From assembly GCA_000697335.1 (NCBI GenBank), contig JNEM01013703.1:1-52986 (forward strand): a DNA stretch of 52,986 bases, given 5' to 3'. This stretch comes from Conidiobolus incongruus B7586 (taxonomy: Eukaryota > Entomophthoromycota > Entomophthoromycetes > Entomophthorales > Conidiobolaceae). The notes under the pieces were generated by a model that saw only the letters and a program-made list of their open reading frames with translations, did not search any database and was not told the origin of the DNA. Numbering within the stretch: the first letter of the stretch is position 1; the number at the start of each line of letters is the position of its first letter. Position numbers and translations under genes: made by a program. Shown here piece by piece: positions 50,865 to 52,986 of this stretch.

Positions 50865-52986
50865 CTTTTGATTTAATTTATTTTTTTCTATTTATACATT
50901 TTCTAATTCAATAATAAGCATTGGTATATAGATTTTTCAATATATTCTGGAAAATATTTATTAACTTCTAATTAATATTTATGTCTATTTATTACTTAAG
51001 AATATGCTCAATGCAAATAAAATTAATTTATTTTCGCCAATCCTCAATAATTTATGAACTTGAACAAAAATAAATTACATTTAAGTTTAGTATATTTTTA
51101 ATATATTATACTTTATATTAATTTTAAATAACTTATCACTTGACTTTATTATAATACTAAAATCACCGAATACACAGAGAAGTAAACCTGTATATTCCAT
51201 TAAACATGTTTTATAATATTAATTAAAATAAGATTTCAATTTTATGCATTATATGTGGAAATATATGAACTGGATAATCAAAATGTGAGATATCAGAATA
51301 CCTGAATTTGATTAAAATATCATTTTCATTATATCAAAATTAAATTCAGTTATTCATAAATAAATATTATACAATAGTTTCATTATGAGAACTTATTTAA
51401 TTTCAAAATTTTATTAAAAATTCAATAACTTTTTTGATATTTTCAAATTTTAGTTGATTAAATAAAGTAATTAAATTAGATTATATATATCTTGTTTATT
51501 TAACTTATGTAAGATTATGACTCTTAAGCTTTAAAAACATCTCATAAAGCTTGCTCAGGAATATAATAAAAATAAGATACTGATTATTAACAAATTTCAC
51601 TATAAATGATGGAATTTAAGTATCAAATATAATGGCTATATATTCAAATGGATTTTATTTAATTTAATAAAATCAATTATATCTTAATAATATAAAATTT
51701 CAAATCATAATAAAATATTTTGATACGCTTGGATACATTTGGAATATTGCATTTAAAAACAGCGATATTACATTAAGTCAAAAGTAAGAAGTAACTGGTT
51801 ATTCAATCCTGAATATACTATGGCTTTAATTGCTTTGAGCAATTTTTTATGATTATTGTTCTGGCCGAGAATATATCAACGTATGTTAATCTACTATATA
51901 CTAAATAGCATGAAGTTAGCAAAGATGCTCTTTTTAATATTAACAACTTCAATAAGTAAAAATTACTATAACAAGTTTATTATGTATCAAATTTGCTTTG
52001 TATAAATTTTAACTGAATAATCTAGATATAACCATTTCAATGTTGAATTTTATCAATATATTTTTATTAGAGCTTAAATTTTTATCAATAAACGTATAAT
52101 ATATACAATACATTTGTATCAAATATTCAGAGTTATTATTTCATTAATTTATAATATCAAAATATTAATATATATTAAAAACCTAACAATATTTTACACT
52201 GATTAATATGAAATGACAGTTAATCATACTATTATATATTTAAATAATTAATTTTTTGTTATTTAATTTACTATATTGATACAAAAATACTTCGTAACCT
52301 GATGTCATTATTATTATTTACAATCTCTAAGTTTTAATAAATAACAATTAAAAGTTTATTTTCGCAAAATGTAGCTTAATATTATGGTGGTATATGTATG
52401 CACATACTGTATTTTATATTAATTCAATTTAATGAATAAGTGCCATAGTAATATATAGATTACCTAAATAATTCTATGCTCAATATAAGCATATTACACA
52501 ATCCAAATTTGGTTGGTATTATAATATTCAAAAAAAATATTAATGAAAATTAATTGAATAGTAAAATAGTCAACAAGTTGTATATTTCAGAGTGAAAATT
52601 TTTGTCTTTCAAAATATGACATCAAATAATTGATAATAAATTTCAAATAACCGAAATTAAAAATCTCATAAACTTGATTAACACCATAACATTTAATATT
52701 AAGTATTTTTCTATACATGGATAATGGATTATATTTTGAAAAGTTTCTTTGAAGTTATTTGGCTTTATATTACCATAGAATTGAAGAAATGGGAAATTTT
52801 TTAATTTCTGATTTTTCAAACATATTATTAGTTTCAAATAAGCAAATATATACAAAACAAATAGGAAAATAAATAGTTTTGAATTATATATATATATATA
52901 TATATAATAATTTTTTTGATTAAAAAATGAATTTTTTAAAATTAGTTGTTTAATTTAATCATGCTTAAACCAAATAGTGACCATCA
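50865..52986. other. terminal AT-rich spacer with partial repeat copy 3
   Basis: Stop-dense AT-rich DNA to the window edge. The last 200 bases belong to repeat copy 3. The minus-strand frame at 52643-52855 overlaps that repeat and has no support as a gene. Confidence 0.6.
52788..52986 (+). repeat. dispersed AT-rich repeat, copy 3 (cut by window end)
   Basis: From the ATG at 52789 on the plus strand, the sequence ATGGGAAATTTTTTA and the next 40 or so bases match the minus-strand start of copy 1 (8956 downward) almost base for base. The shared AT microsatellite (52885-52906), preceded by gaatta in copies 1 and 3, and a T-rich stretch follow. It is inverted relative to copies 1 and 2 and runs off the window. 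I found no similarity upstream of the ATG, which suggests that the element boundary lies there. Confidence 0.7.

Noticed and set aside
52643-52855. Minus-strand frame of 70 codons at the window end
   Set aside because: It is antisense to repeat copy 3 and has no recognisable content.
1-52986. tRNA, rRNA, CRISPR or intact mobile-element genes
   Set aside because: I looked for B-box-like and cloverleaf-like stretches, regularly spaced repeats and transposase or polymerase motifs on both strands and found none I could support.

Overview
The window is nuclear DNA of a very AT-rich eukaryote, most likely a fungus outside the Dikarya. Evidence for a fungus: a PX-PH-HKD phospholipase D of Spo14 type, an F-BAR/SH3 protein of Cdc15/Imp2 type, a Vts1 protein with the fungal N-terminal domain as well as the SAM domain, and two type II NADH dehydrogenases. 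ASPM and FANCL, which I know as missing from yeasts, together with the extreme AT bias point to an early-diverging lineage (zygomycete-, Zoopagomycota/Entomophthoromycotina- or chytrid-like). The species is not identifiable by eye. The code is standard: TAA, TAG and TGA all end genes. Introns are mostly 45-110 nt, GT-AG, usually ending in (t)tag, and each recognised model below closes with consistent splice phases.

Layout, left to right: AT-rich spacer with an AAT microsatellite (1-3879); phospholipase D (+, 3880-8033); spacer holding repeat copy 1; F-BAR/SH3 protein (+, 11154-13280) converging on proteasome subunit alpha-1/Pre5 (-, 13968-14894); an unrecognised four-exon coiled-coil gene (-, 17017-17961); ASPM-like spindle-pole protein (+, 19764-26086); spacer holding repeat copy 2; Vts1 (-, 29693-31205); a divergent Cdc20/Cdh1-family activator (-, 32722-34318); a doubtful or decayed small gene (+, about 35379-35791); two NADH dehydrogenase paralogues in tandem (-, 36270-37977 and 40004-41657); SURF1/Shy1 (+, 43710-44671); FANCL (+, 44856-46517) converging on SBDS/Sdo1 (-, 46855-47868); ALG5 (+, 49711-50864); a final spacer ending in repeat copy 3.

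The genes are ordinary host genes without operon-like logic, but three themes recur: cell division and cytokinesis (F-BAR, ASPM, APC/C activator, proteasome), mitochondrial respiration (two NADH dehydrogenases and the cytochrome oxidase assembly factor SURF1), and genome or ribosome maintenance (FANCL, SBDS). Exons are visibly less AT-rich than introns and spacers. The least explained signal is a diverged dispersed repeat with three copies (about 8310-8960, 26335-27868, 52788-window end), each beginning with a conserved ATG-led segment. I saw no tRNA, rRNA, CRISPR or intact transposon.
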